Shown here piece by piece: positions 41,866 through 49,523 of a DNA stretch of 64,000 nucleotides. Position 1 is the first letter of the stretch, and every line of letters starts with the position of its first letter. Origin of the DNA: Streptomyces sp. NBC_01498 (GTDB lineage: Bacteria; Actinomycetota; Actinomycetes; Streptomycetales; Streptomycetaceae). The position numbers and the translations under genes are program-made. Under the pieces are notes generated by a model. The model saw only the letters and a program-made list of their open reading frames with translations. It was not told the DNA's origin and searched no databases. The stretch is from contig NZ_CP109598.1 in the NCBI RefSeq assembly GCF_036327775.1, forward strand, positions 1,178,001 to 1,242,000, in the 5' to 3' direction.

Positions 41866-42467
41866 CGCTCGCCCTCCTTGCCCGCGATCTGGGCAGCGCT
41901 GTTCATGTCGGCGTCGGTCTGCGGGGTGCCGCCGCCGTTGACGAGGAGGTAGATGGCCGCCTCCTCCTGGATGGTGGCGACTCGGGCCTCGGCTACGGCG
42001 AGCTGGGCTCGGTTGGCGAAGTGGCGCTGACGGCGCAGGGTCAGGCCGCTCCAGCGGACGTAAGGGCCGTCGTCGGTGTCCTCGGTGGCCGTGATGTCAT
42101 CGGCGTTGAACCACGAGGCGGGAACGGCGAACTCGTCGTTGAACCAGTCGATGGCGGTGCTGATGCGCTGCTGGCCGTCGATGCACGCGTACATTGCCTC
42201 GTCGCGGTCCGTGGGGTCGTAACCGTTCGCGTCAGTCCACTCGATGGTGGTGCGGTCGTTGAAGATGACGACCCCGGTCGGGGTGCCGGTGAGCCACGAC
42301 CGGATCAGGGCGACCTTCTGGTCCTCCGACCACACCCGCCCCCGCTGGTACGGGGGCCGAAGGTCGAGGCCGAACGTATCGGTGAAGCTGCGGGCCAGCT
42401 CGCGGACTTGGCGGTCGCTGGCCGACAGTCCGAGGTGGACGAGAGGGGTAGCAGTCTGGCGGGTCAT
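41862..42467 (-). CDS. Stand-alone DUF262 (ParB-like nuclease fold) protein (201 aa)
   Basis: PPYQRGRVWSEDQKVALIRS and YACIDGQQRISTAIDWFNDE are the hallmarks of DUF262/GmrS-type domains, including the DGQQR motif that binds nucleotide. The DUF1524 (HNH) domain of GmrSD enzymes is absent. It could work as an anti-restriction or DNA-processing factor. It is embedded in an operon of very small genes. Confidence 0.8.
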   Translation of the reverse strand: MTRQTATPLVHLGLSASDRQVRELARSFTDTFGLDLRPPYQRGRVWSEDQKVALIRSWLTGTPTGVVIFNDRTTIEWTDANGYDPTDRDEAMYACIDGQQRISTAIDWFNDEFAVPASWFNADDITATEDTDDGPYVRWSGLTLRRQRHFANRAQLAVAEARVATIQEEAAIYLLVNGGGTPQTDADMNSAAQIAGKEGER

Positions 42468-42476
42468 CGGGGCTCC

Positions 42477-42572
42477 CTATGCGGCGAGGGTGACGCGGGG
42501 CTGATAGTCGGGGTCGCGGGCGAGTTCGAAGTGGATGAGCGGCGTCTCGTCGTGTTCTGGGTCGGGGTTCAG
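42477..42572 (-). CDS. Possible CTG-initiated microprotein (31 aa)
   Basis: A frame LNPDPEHDETPLIHFELARD, PDYQPRVTLAA starts at CTG overlapping the upstream stop (CTGA) and ends ten bases before the DUF262 start. It has coding-like composition but no standard start. Low confidence. Confidence 0.25.
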   Translation of the reverse strand: MNPDPEHDETPLIHFELARDPDYQPRVTLAA

Positions 42573-42889
42573 TCCCAGTAGTCGGCGGGGTGCGGTGTCA
42601 GGGCGTCGGCCGAGGGCTTGTTGTCCCACCAGCTGCGTGCGTGGGTGCGCCATTCGCCGAACTGCTCGTACCAGTGGCGGATCGAGATGCGGCCGAGGTC
42701 CTTGGCGTCGCGCCCGTAACTGTCGAAACGAGCCTTGCAGGAGACAGGCTCACCGGCGGCGGCAAGCCGGGCCGCGTCGCGGGCCTTCGCGTAGGCAGAC
42801 TCCTTGTCGGGGTGCGGCTCGGAGTAGCAGTAGCCGGGGCCTTCGTACTCAACAATCCAGCGGACGCCGTCAGTGGGCAGGTTGGTCAT
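42569..42889 (-). CDS. Hypothetical protein (106 aa)
   Basis: An ATG coupled to the preceding gene by ATGA gives VRWIVEYEGPGYCYSEPHPD, ESAYAKARDAARLAAAGEPV, IRHWYEQFGEWRTHARSWWD. Aromatic, mixed alpha/beta. No family recognised. Confidence 0.6.
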   Translation of the reverse strand: MTNLPTDGVRWIVEYEGPGYCYSEPHPDKESAYAKARDAARLAAAGEPVSCKARFDSYGRDAKDLGRISIRHWYEQFGEWRTHARSWWDNKPSADALTPHPADYWD

Positions 42890-43305
42890 TGGGTGCCGGC
42901 CTGGAACGTCCACCAACCGTCGTAGCCCTCGGGGATCGCTGGGTAGTTGGCGAGCATGGGCTGAAGCACGGCCAGGTGCTGCTTCCGAACGTCCAGCGTC
43001 TCGGCACCCCAGTAACCGGTACCGTCCCAACGCCCGTCGCAGTCGCCGCCATACCGGCCGTCCAAGTCGGCCGTCAGGATCGCGCGCGGGTCATCGAGGT
43101 CCAGCGGTGCGGGCAGGTAGTGGCTCCACAGCATCAGCGATCCGAGGCAGGCCCGGATGACGCCGTCCTTCCGGCGGAACCAGACCGCGTTGGCGTGGCC
43201 GCTGAACCTGACGGCGTCGGTGCCTCCGGCCTGGGTGCCGGTGATAGTGGACAGGTCGATGGCGAACGGTTTACGGCTGATAAGGAAGCGGTCCTCACGA
43301 ATCAC
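42886..43305 (-). CDS. Hypothetical protein (139 aa)
   Basis: GTG with AGGAG upstream. Segments DRFLISRKPFAIDLSTITGT, HANAVWFRRKDGVIRACLGS and LDLDDPRAILTADLDGRYGG are beta-rich and end in a tryptophan-rich tail (YDGWWTF). Its start overlaps the DUF3560 gene. Function unknown. Confidence 0.55.
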   Translation of the reverse strand: MIREDRFLISRKPFAIDLSTITGTQAGGTDAVRFSGHANAVWFRRKDGVIRACLGSLMLWSHYLPAPLDLDDPRAILTADLDGRYGGDCDGRWDGTGYWGAETLDVRKQHLAVLQPMLANYPAIPEGYDGWWTFQAGTQ

Positions 43306-43840
43306 TGTGATCTCCTTCGGCGGGGTTGGTGACGGTGACGCCGTCCCTGGTGCGGGACAGGACCCGGTTGTACTCGCGCTTGGGGTCGTCCCAGCCGCCT
43401 CCGCCGCCGTCGAGGGTGAGCGTCTTCTTGTTGACCCGCTTGACCCGGTAGGTGCTGGTGCTGGTCTCGAAGACCCGGACGGTGACGATGTCGCCGGGCT
43501 TGAAGTCGGACGGCTCCCACGGGCGTTCGCGTGTGTTGGTGACAGAGGCGATGGCCTCGATAGCGTGGGCCTTGTTGCTCGCCCACTTCGCTGCCGTCCG
43601 AGCGCGCTCGGCGTCCTTGTAGGCGTCCACGGCACGCTCGGACGCGGCGTCGGCGCGGTCTCTTGTGCGGCGGGCCGACCGGTAGGAGTGGTGGTCACGA
43701 AGGAGCGGCTGTCCGCCGGCGAACCGGCCGTACATGGCGTAGGCGGATTCGGAGCGGCGTTCGGCTTCGGCAGTGAGCTTGTCGGCCTTCGCCTGGAGCC
43801 GGTCGGCTTTACGGCGGGCGTCTTCCGGGTTGTCGGTCAT
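43295..43840 (-). CDS. DUF3560 domain protein (181 aa)
   Basis: ERRSESAYAMYGRFAGGQPL, LRDHHSYRSARRTRDRADAA and AAKWASNKAHAIEAI match DUF3560. The remainder (DIVTVRVFETSTSTYRVKRV) is a beta barrel. The family is frequent on plasmids and phages; its biochemical role is unknown. Confidence 0.75.
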   Translation of the reverse strand: MTDNPEDARRKADRLQAKADKLTAEAERRSESAYAMYGRFAGGQPLLRDHHSYRSARRTRDRADAASERAVDAYKDAERARTAAKWASNKAHAIEAIASVTNTRERPWEPSDFKPGDIVTVRVFETSTSTYRVKRVNKKTLTLDGGGGGWDDPKREYNRVLSRTRDGVTVTNPAEGDHSDS

Positions 43841-43914
43841 GCTGCTCCTTCGTGTTCGGGGTTGAGGCCGGACAGGTCCGGCCGGCGCTACTCGGATGGA
43901 CTAGCCATGCCGTT

Positions 43915-44127
43915 TCAGCTGCTGATGTAGGCGCGGAGGCGGACCGGGTCGACGTTCTCCGTTGCGCCCCATTCGAAGCGGACGCCGACAGACCCGTTGT
44001 CGCCGTCGTCGTATGGGGGCCGGATGCGGTCGACGGTGACGCGGTAGTTGTCGTCGAGTACCGCACTGTCGCCGACGGGGATGACGCGGCCGCTGTAGGT
44101 GATGAGCTGGATTCGCTTTCGGGCCAT
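43915..44127 (-). CDS. Small hypothetical protein (70 aa)
   Basis: MARKRIQLITYSGRVIPVGD, NYRVTVDRIRPPYDDGDNGS, VGVRFEWGATENVDPVRLRA: a beta-rich short protein. No family recognised; the gene belongs to the same leftward run. Confidence 0.55.
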   Translation of the reverse strand: MARKRIQLITYSGRVIPVGDSAVLDDNYRVTVDRIRPPYDDGDNGSVGVRFEWGATENVDPVRLRAYISS

Positions 44128-44137
44128 CGGGTTCTCC

Positions 44138-44533
44138 TTATGCAGCCTCCGCATATGCCGCCTGGAAGAAGGCGGGCCGGGCGAGGAAGGCCGTCTGCTT
44201 GTAGGTGGCGAGCCCGATGTAGAGGGCCATGTCGAACGGCGAGTAGGCGTGGACGTGAATCCACTTGCCGGTGGTGCGGTGCTGCGCCCAAACCCGAACC
44301 GGGTCAGCCCCGTTGGCGACGACGAATGCCTTCTTGACCGCACGCCCGTACCAGGACTTGTGCCCGTCCTTCATGCCGCCGGCGCCCAGCCGGTCGAGGA
44401 GGTCACCGGTTCGAATGAGCCGACCTGCTTCGACGGCGGCGGCGATGAGACCGGAGCGGCACCGATAGGCGAGGGCCCTGGTCACAGTGCGGGCGGCCTG
44501 GTGGGTGCGGGCGATGTGGCGACTGACGTTCAA
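44138..44533 (-). CDS. Hypothetical protein, first gene of the early leftward run (131 aa)
   Basis: TTG at 44533 is used as start; the frame is open. Segments GGMKDGHKSWYGRAVKKAFV, RVWAQHRTTGKWIHVHAYSP and FDMALYIGLATYKQTAFLAR include a histidine/tryptophan-rich core. It is divergent from the HTH gene at 44650 and shares the operator region. Function unknown. Confidence 0.55.
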   Translation of the reverse strand: MNVSRHIARTHQAARTVTRALAYRCRSGLIAAAVEAGRLIRTGDLLDRLGAGGMKDGHKSWYGRAVKKAFVVANGADPVRVWAQHRTTGKWIHVHAYSPFDMALYIGLATYKQTAFLARPAFFQAAYAEAA

Positions 44534-44621
44534 CGGGTCCCCCTGGTGCAGTACAGCAACTAACTAGCGATCATGAGTAGCGGTTGCGATGACTCAGACA
44601 CTACGCCTGAGGCATGGTCAC

Positions 44622-44636
44622 CGCAAGTGTGTTGCG
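44622..44636. promoter_or_regulatory. Operator candidate in the divergent promoter region
   Basis: CGCAA-GTGTG-TTGCG is a perfect 5-bp-arm palindrome lying where the -35 of the forward promoter would be, and GTTGCGAT occurs in direct repeat at 44583 and 44631. TAGATT six bases before the ATG of the HTH gene is a candidate -10. Confidence 0.45.
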
Positions 44637-44649
44637 ATAGATTGATGTC

Positions 44650-44943
44650 ATGAATCCGACCCCGCCCGCCGACCCTCCGACCCTGGAGGACATCGCCACG
44701 GCCGGAGACCGCCGGCTCCGTGCCGCAGACCGCCTCAAGAAGTCCAGCGACGACCTCAAAGAACTGGTCCTTGCCGCTCTTCGCGAAGGCCGTTATCGGC
44801 CCACTGAGATCGCGAAGGCGTCCGGTTGGACCAGCGCGCACGTCCGCAAGATGGCCCGCGAGGCGGGCATCGAACCTGACGAGCGCTACCAAGATCGAGC
44901 GGAACGGCTCAAGCAGGCTCAATCCGCAGAAGGGATCGCATGA
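44650..44943 (+). CDS. Helix-turn-helix DNA-binding protein (97 aa)
   Basis: The centre DDLKELVLAALREGRYRPTE, IAKASGWTSAHVRKMAREAG is a clear HTH; both ends are helical. It is a likely regulator of the divergent early genes and of itself. It overlaps the GIY-YIG start by 4 bp (ATGA), so both are in one transcript. Confidence 0.75.
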   Translation: MNPTPPADPPTLEDIATAGDRRLRAADRLKKSSDDLKELVLAALREGRYRPTEIAKASGWTSAHVRKMAREAGIEPDERYQDRAERLKQAQSAEGIA

Positions 44944-45488
44944 CCCAGCCGACCGGACGAACCGCCCTCTACCGCTTCTTCGACGAAAACGACCAATTGA
45001 TCTATGTCGGCATCTCCAACAGCCCACGCGCGCGATGGGCGGGCCACGCCGCTGACAAGTCATGGTGGGGCAGCGTCGTCACCCGAGAGGTCGAGTGGTT
45101 CGAGACCAGGACGGATGCCGAACACGCCGAGCGGCAGGCGATTGGCGCGCATAGTCCGAAGTGGAACAACGCGCCAGGCATGCCAGATCGCGACAACCCC
45201 CAGGTGCGCCGTGCGCCGCGCAAGGGGTGGGCACCCCCCGACGTACTCGTTGAACTGTTCGCCCGATACGAGCAAGAACGAGAGGCTGTTGGGAAACTCA
45301 GGGACGAACTAGAGCGGGCGATAGTCGCCGAGATGCTCACCGGAGTCTCGGGCGATCGCATGGCTAAGTTCTTCCCCTGGGAGCCGCAGACCTTCCGCCG
45401 CATCTCCAAAGCAGCCGGCATCCCGCCGCTGCGTGAACGAACCGTTGTCAGCGTCAAGAAGGCGGCCGGAGAGGACACCTCCGGCTGA
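44940..45488 (+). CDS. GIY-YIG nuclease-like protein A (182 aa)
   Basis: GRTALYRFFDENDQLIYVGI, SNSPRARWAGHAADKSWWGS and EVEWFETRTDAEHAERQAIG form a GIY-YIG domain (LYRF...IYVGIS replacing GIY-YIG), with R in ARW and E in AERQAI. It ends in a helical C-terminal part and an HTH-like segment (GVSGDRMAKFFPWEPQTFRR). A DNA nuclease or a DNA-binding derivative. Confidence 0.8.
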   Translation: MTQPTGRTALYRFFDENDQLIYVGISNSPRARWAGHAADKSWWGSVVTREVEWFETRTDAEHAERQAIGAHSPKWNNAPGMPDRDNPQVRRAPRKGWAPPDVLVELFARYEQEREAVGKLRDELERAIVAEMLTGVSGDRMAKFFPWEPQTFRRISKAAGIPPLRERTVVSVKKAAGEDTSG

Positions 45489-45500
45489 CGGGAGGAATCA

Positions 45501-45988
45501 GTGCCGAAGAACCCTGGGCGTACCGCCCTCTACCGACTGTTCGACGAGGCGGGCGCACTGCTCTACGTGGGGATCAGCCACAAGCCGGACGTCCGTTGGG
45601 GCCAGCACTCGGAGCAGAAAGCGTGGTGGCCCGCCGTGGCTCAACGCGCGGTTGAATGGCACGAGACGCGTTCAGGCGCAGAGAAAGCCGAACTCGCCGC
45701 CATCGCCACGGAACGCCCCTCCACAACAAGATGGGCACTCCCGCTTACAAGATCAGCACTTCCGCCGGAAAGTCACCCACCCGCCCGATCCGTGTCGACC
45801 TTGCGGAGTGGGGCGTTTTCGGTGAGGCGGCCAACGCCGTCAGCAGTGACCGCAGCGCAGCGCTTCGGGGCGGAACACCCCCGCGCGGGCGGGGAGGACC
45901 CGGGCCGGGCGGCAGGAACGCCGAACGGCAACTTCGACTCCTCGCCGTAGAGTGGGCCGACCACCCCGAATACGACGAGGAGGCGTAG
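45501..45988 (+). pseudogene. GIY-YIG gene B, frameshifted and fused to a DUF6221-like tail
   Basis: The N-terminus RTALYRLFDEAGALLYVGIS, HKPDVRWGQHSEQKAWWPAV parallels gene A. Near 45715 a C-run (CGCCCCTCC) appears one base short, moving the frame; in the other frame LHNKMGTPAYKISTSAGK continues as a ribbon-helix-helix-like segment. The last part LRLLAVEWADHPEYDEEA is the C-terminus of DUF6221 proteins. So two lesions or recombination scars are present. Confidence 0.6.
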
Positions 45989-45993
45989 CGCCC

Positions 45994-46260
45994 ATGAGTG
46001 ACCCGACCGTCTTGTACGACGTGACCGAGCAAGTTCGGGACGCGCTCGCCTCGGCTCCGCTGCTTGGCTGGACTGGCGATCGGAACTACGACGTCGCCGC
46101 AACCTTCGCCGCGAGCACCGCCTTGCACGAGGCTGCCGACATCCTTCGAGAGCGCGCCGAGGTGTACGCGGCCGAGGGCAAACACGAAGGCGCACGGGCC
46201 CTCCTCGACGAAGCCGATCGCCTCGCGGACCGCGACAGGCAGAGGCCGAACTGTCGGTAG
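45994..46260 (+). CDS. Small helical protein (88 aa)
   Basis: The ATG overlaps nothing but follows the previous stop by five bases. TEQVRDALASAPLLGWTGDR, ALHEAADILRERAEVYAAEG and ARALLDEADRLADRDRQR are helices. No family recognised; expressed with the GIY-YIG genes. Confidence 0.6.
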   Translation: MSDPTVLYDVTEQVRDALASAPLLGWTGDRNYDVAATFAASTALHEAADILRERAEVYAAEGKHEGARALLDEADRLADRDRQRPNCR

Positions 46261-46309
46261 ATCGCCGGTTCCGCCCCACACTCCCCCACACACCCGGCAG
46301 ACTGCTGCC

Positions 46310-46495
46310 ATGGCGATTCGCATCGGCATCATCGGGACGACGGAGCGGGAATGCTCTGACGGCCTGGCACTCCTGGACCTGCTGGCCGACCACGGCGTCA
46401 CCGTCGACATCACGCAGCGGCCGGCGCAGATCGCGTCCGACCAGTGGATTGCCCGCGCCAACACCACAGCCCCGGACCACACGGTCCGGGGCTGA
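46310..46495 (+). CDS. Small hypothetical protein (61 aa)
   Basis: MAIRIGIIGTTERECSDGLA, LLDLLADHGVTVDITQRPAQ is a beta-alpha-beta unit. Its 3' end overlaps the 12-bp hairpin that ends the forward operon. No clear Shine-Dalgarno. Function unknown. Confidence 0.5.
   Translation: MAIRIGIIGTTERECSDGLALLDLLADHGVTVDITQRPAQIASDQWIARANTTAPDHTVRG
46467..46494. terminator. Terminator at the end of the forward island
   Basis: CAGCCCCGGACC (46467-46478) pairs with GGTCCGGGGCTG (46483-46494), loop ACAC. It overlaps the stop of the forward gene and faces the PP2C stop 45 bp away. Confidence 0.7.
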
Positions 46496-46539
46496 ATGGT
46501 GCGCCCCGGCCGGTGAAGGCCAGGACCGCGCGGCGTGAT

Positions 46540-47247
46540 CTATGCGCGGGCGATGACGACGACCGTGCCGTCGTCGCGATACCCGTCGTCATCGTCCCGT
46601 GCAGCCGCGACGAGCGCGTCCGCGAGGGCCTGCGGCTGATCGGCGTGCTCGCCCACCAGGTCCTCCATGGCGCCTTGCTCGATCTGGTCGTGGATGCCGT
46701 CGCTGGTGAGGATCACGAGCTGGTCGTCGATACCGACCTCGCGGACGGTGGCGACGGTGGCCGTGCTGAGACTGACGCGCACCCAGGCGTCATGATGTTC
46801 GGCGACCTCGATTGGGATGTCGCCGTGGATGCGCGCCCACTGGCCCATCGTCTGATCCGTGGTGTACAGGGTGAGCTGGGTCCCGTCCCAGCCGTAGGCG
46901 CGGCAGTCACCGACCCACGCGGCGCGCGGCGTGCGGCCCGGAGGCAGCATCACCGTGACGGCGACGGCGTCGGCCTCTTCGCCATCGGCGCCCTCGTCGG
47001 CGACGAGTTCAGCAGCGGCGAGGATGCCGGCGAGCGGGCCGCGGCGGGCGGAGAGCCGGGCGGCGACCTGGGCCAGGAGCGGGGCGGTCGCGGATGTGTG
47101 CGGGCCGTGTCCGATGCCGTCCACCACGGCCGCGCCGAGTGTGCCGTCAGCCAGGACGTAGGTGCTGGCGGCGTCCGCATTGTCTGCGGCGGTGCCCTCG
47201 CGGGTGGCGATTCCGGTGGTGATCGTGCGTTGACTTACCGTGGTCAT
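46540..47247 (-). CDS. PP2C-type protein phosphatase (235 aa)
   Basis: The start ATG 47247 is preferred because GGAAG lies nine bases upstream; the ATG three codons earlier is possible. Metal-binding motifs of PP2C are visible: AADNADAA, AAVVDGIGHG, AAWVGDCRAYGWDG, LTSDGIHD and DDGYRDDGTVVVI. It would dephosphorylate serine or threonine and could alter host signalling during lysogeny. It lies alone between an opposite forward island and a truncated ParB-like gene. Confidence 0.85.
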   Translation of the reverse strand: MTTVSQRTITTGIATREGTAADNADAASTYVLADGTLGAAVVDGIGHGPHTSATAPLLAQVAARLSARRGPLAGILAAAELVADEGADGEEADAVAVTVMLPPGRTPRAAWVGDCRAYGWDGTQLTLYTTDQTMGQWARIHGDIPIEVAEHHDAWVRVSLSTATVATVREVGIDDQLVILTSDGIHDQIEQGAMEDLVGEHADQPQALADALVAAARDDDDGYRDDGTVVVIARA

Positions 47248-47542
47248 GAGGTTCATCTTCCGTTGAGTAAGTCGGCCTTGTCAGGCCATTGGCGACTGAG
47301 CGCGGCCCCGCCCGGTGATGGCCGGGGCCGACGTCCTCGTCCGGGTACCGGTCGGACACGCCGATGAGAATCGGCTCCCGAAGGCCCTCCCGCATGATCG
47401 ACGTCTTCAGCTCGTCAACAAGCTTCCGGTCTTTGCCGTGGGCGAACTGCTGGTGCGCGTGAACCCACTTCCGGAACTGAATCGGGTGGATCTGCCGGTC
47501 ATTGAGGTGCGCTGTCGGCATGCAGCCGGTCCAAGCCCCCAT
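47147..47542 (-). pseudogene. ParB/Srx-like domain protein, C-terminally scrambled
   Basis: The first 75 residues, CMPTAHLNDRQIHPIQFRKW, KLVDELKTSIMREGLREPIL and IGVSDRYPDEDVGPGHHRA, form a ParB-like nuclease domain with the GHHR motif. After that the frame reads a low-complexity HRNRHPRGHRR tail generated by running through the upstream part of the PP2C gene (100-bp overlap). The domain normally continues for 40 or more residues, so it appears truncated. Alternative start at 47521. Confidence 0.6.
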
Positions 47543-47543
47543 G

Positions 47544-47768
47544 TCAGCCCCCGTAGTCGGGACCCGAAACCCGCTTGGAGCGAATCCGGCGCGGGTACCG
47601 CAGAAGCCACACTGCGGGCTCCTTGTCGAACTCCACCGTGTAGCCGGGGTTCGTGGGCCAGTCGAGCTCACGTGCGGCCCGCACCGCGTCCTCGATGCTG
47701 TCGGCCTTGACCTCCTGGGTGTAGATGCCGTTGGGGAGAGTCGGGTAGGTGACGGTGTACTCGGGCAT
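47544..47768 (-). CDS. Small hypothetical protein (74 aa)
   Basis: MPEYTVTYPTLPNGIYTQEV, KADSIEDAVRAARELDWPTN, GYTVEFDKEPAVWLLRYPRR: a beta-alpha-beta protein of the kind common in Streptomyces phage early regions. No family recognised. Confidence 0.6.
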   Translation of the reverse strand: MPEYTVTYPTLPNGIYTQEVKADSIEDAVRAARELDWPTNPGYTVEFDKEPAVWLLRYPRRIRSKRVSGPDYGG

Positions 47769-47777
47769 GGTGTTTTC

Positions 47778-47933
47778 CTATCGGATTTTGGAGCGCGGTT
47801 CAGGCGTGGTCGTTGCAGCCGTGAGAATGTCCGCGTGGTCGAATGCGAGGTCCGGGAGTGCGTCCAGGGGCCACCATCGGGCGTCGGCTGCGTCGTCCAT
47901 GGCGGTCAGGCGGACAGTCTCGGTACCGGTCAT
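47778..47933 (-). pseudogene. NUDIX hydrolase C-terminal remnant (51 aa)
   Basis: TETVRLTAMDDAADARWWPL, DALPDLAFDHADILTAAT resembles the end of ADP-ribose-type NUDIX enzymes. The catalytic Nudix box (GX5EX7REUXEEXGU) is missing, so this is a fragment or a short unrelated domain. Confidence 0.45.
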
Positions 47934-47935
47934 CT

Positions 47936-48181
47936 TCACTTCTCGCTCAGCGAGTAGCGCACGAGAACGACGTCCTTGACGGGGACGCCGCACTCCCGTG
48001 CGTGCAGGTTGCGAATGCCGTCGAGGAGGGTGCCCACGGTGGCGCCGGGCGGCGGGGCGTAGCTGCCGGTGCGGTCCGTGGCGGGGTTCGATCCGGGCCT
48101 GGCGGGGCCGAGTGTGAGGGTGACACTCCACGTGTACTTGCGGCCGGTGAGCGGAGTGGATGGGTTGCTGTAGTCGGGCAT
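47936..48181 (-). CDS. Small hypothetical protein (81 aa)
   Basis: MPDYSNPSTPLTGRKYTWSV, TLTLGPARPGSNPATDRTGS and LHARECGVPVKDVVLVRYSL: beta-rich with a helix. ATG at 48181. No family recognised. Confidence 0.55.
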   Translation of the reverse strand: MPDYSNPSTPLTGRKYTWSVTLTLGPARPGSNPATDRTGSYAPPPGATVGTLLDGIRNLHARECGVPVKDVVLVRYSLSEK

Positions 48182-48194
48182 GACGGTCCCTTCT

Positions 48195-48677
48195 TCAGAG
48201 GTTGCGGTTGGCGGCGAGTGCTGCGGCGGCGCCGAGGAGTTGGCCGGCCTGGGCTTGTGTGATGCGCCGGTTGATGTGGGTGACGGGGTCGCCACTGCCG
48301 ATGGCCTGGCGGAGGAGGATGCGGGCTTCCTGCTCGTCCCGCCCGGTGCGGGCCTCGGTGATCAGCGCGTGCTCCAGGCAGGTGCCGCCCCGGGCGTTGG
48401 TGCCGGTATCGCGGCTCCACCCGCCGGGGCTGAGGACGTGGGCCTGGGCGCGGCGGAGGAGCGCGGCGACCGGGCGTTCGGTGTCGGCCGGCGTCAGGCG
48501 GATGATCACCGCGTAGTCGAGAACGGTCTCCGGGTGCCGTGCGTCGACCGCGTGGGCGAGCGCGGCCTGGTCGAGGCGCACGGTCATCGAGGCGCCGACC
48601 GCCGCGAGCCGCGCATCCAAACTGAGCGCCGGCGCCGCGGTGGGCGGTCTTGCTCTGACGGGGGTGGCCGTGGTCAT
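48195..48677 (-). CDS. DUF6197-like protein (160 aa)
   Basis: The start is ATG at 48677. HALITEARTGRDEQEARILL and ITQAQAGQLLGAAAALAANR, together with GTCLEHALI, resemble the DUF6197 fold, a small helical family in actinobacterial phages and plasmids. Function unknown. Confidence 0.55.
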   Translation of the reverse strand: MTTATPVRARPPTAAPALSLDARLAAVGASMTVRLDQAALAHAVDARHPETVLDYAVIIRLTPADTERPVAALLRRAQAHVLSPGGWSRDTGTNARGGTCLEHALITEARTGRDEQEARILLRQAIGSGDPVTHINRRITQAQAGQLLGAAAALAANRNL

Positions 48678-48762
48678 CTCAGAGTCCTCCTGCTGCTGTT
48701 GGGTGGCGGGTGGGGTGGGGGCGCTCCCGGCTGTCCAGGCGTGGGGAGCGCCCCCGGCTTGG

Positions 48763-48990
48763 TCAGTGCCCGCAGGCTCGGCGGTAGGCCTCTTGTTTGA
48801 GGCGGGCTTTCTCCTGCTGAATGTGGGCGAGTTCGTTGCTCCAGCCGGTGACGTCGGCGGCACCGTCCGAGTCGCCGCGGAGCTTGCGCCCCTTGGCGAG
48901 CGCGAGCTGTTCTTTCACCTGCCTCTCGGCGGACGCGGCGTGGGCCACCGAGCTGAAGGGGCCGTACTGGTACGGGTAGTCGCGGGGCAT
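48763..48990 (-). CDS. Small helical protein (75 aa)
   Basis: AERQVKEQLALAKGRKLRGD, NELAHIQQEKARLKQEAYRR: charged helices with one C-terminal cysteine/histidine (ACGH). Function unknown. Confidence 0.55.
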   Translation of the reverse strand: MPRDYPYQYGPFSSVAHAASAERQVKEQLALAKGRKLRGDSDGAADVTGWSNELAHIQQEKARLKQEAYRRACGH

Positions 48991-49054
48991 GGGCTTCTCC
49001 AGTCGGTCGGGCGTCAGAGGATGCAGCGGAGGCCGTTGGCGTGCTGGTGGGACT

Positions 49055-49468
49055 TCACGCCCACCAGGTCTTGCGCTTGGGCTTGCGGTCCTCCTTGTTG
49101 GCCTCGACCTGCTTCTCCATCTGCCGGATCTCGTAAGCCGACAGCGGGCGCACGTTGTCCCTCTCCGGAAGTGGCGCGTCGACCTGGGGACCGGGACCGG
49201 CGATGTTCCGGATCCCCTTCGGGGGCTTGGTGTAGACGGGTCCTTCACGCAGGACGAGGCCCTCGACGCTGAGCGAGCCGGAGATCATGGCCCCGCCGAG
49301 GAGAGGGTGCTGGCCGGTGACCGTGTACTCGGAGTACAGCTGTGCGTCTTCGTAGCGGGCGAGGTTGGTGGCGATGTCGCGGATCACGTAGAGCTTGTCG
49401 CCGCGTTTGGCGGTGCGGGACAGCTCCTTCGCGTCGCGCTTGGTCTGCCGGTACACGGTTTTGGGCAT
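49055..49468 (-). CDS. Hypothetical protein (137 aa)
   Basis: MPKTVYRQTKRDAKELSRTA, KRGDKLYVIRDIATNLARYE and MISGSLSVEGLVLREGPVYT: beta-rich N-terminus and a charged C-terminal helix (EIRQMEKQVEANKEDRKPKR). It is the first gene downstream of the clt-like array on the minus strand. Function unknown. Confidence 0.6.
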   Translation of the reverse strand: MPKTVYRQTKRDAKELSRTAKRGDKLYVIRDIATNLARYEDAQLYSEYTVTGQHPLLGGAMISGSLSVEGLVLREGPVYTKPPKGIRNIAGPGPQVDAPLPERDNVRPLSAYEIRQMEKQVEANKEDRKPKRKTWWA

Positions 49469-49523
49469 GACAGTCTCCTTCAGGCCGTTGGATCATGGGT
49501 GTGTTATGTGATGATTTGCGAGG

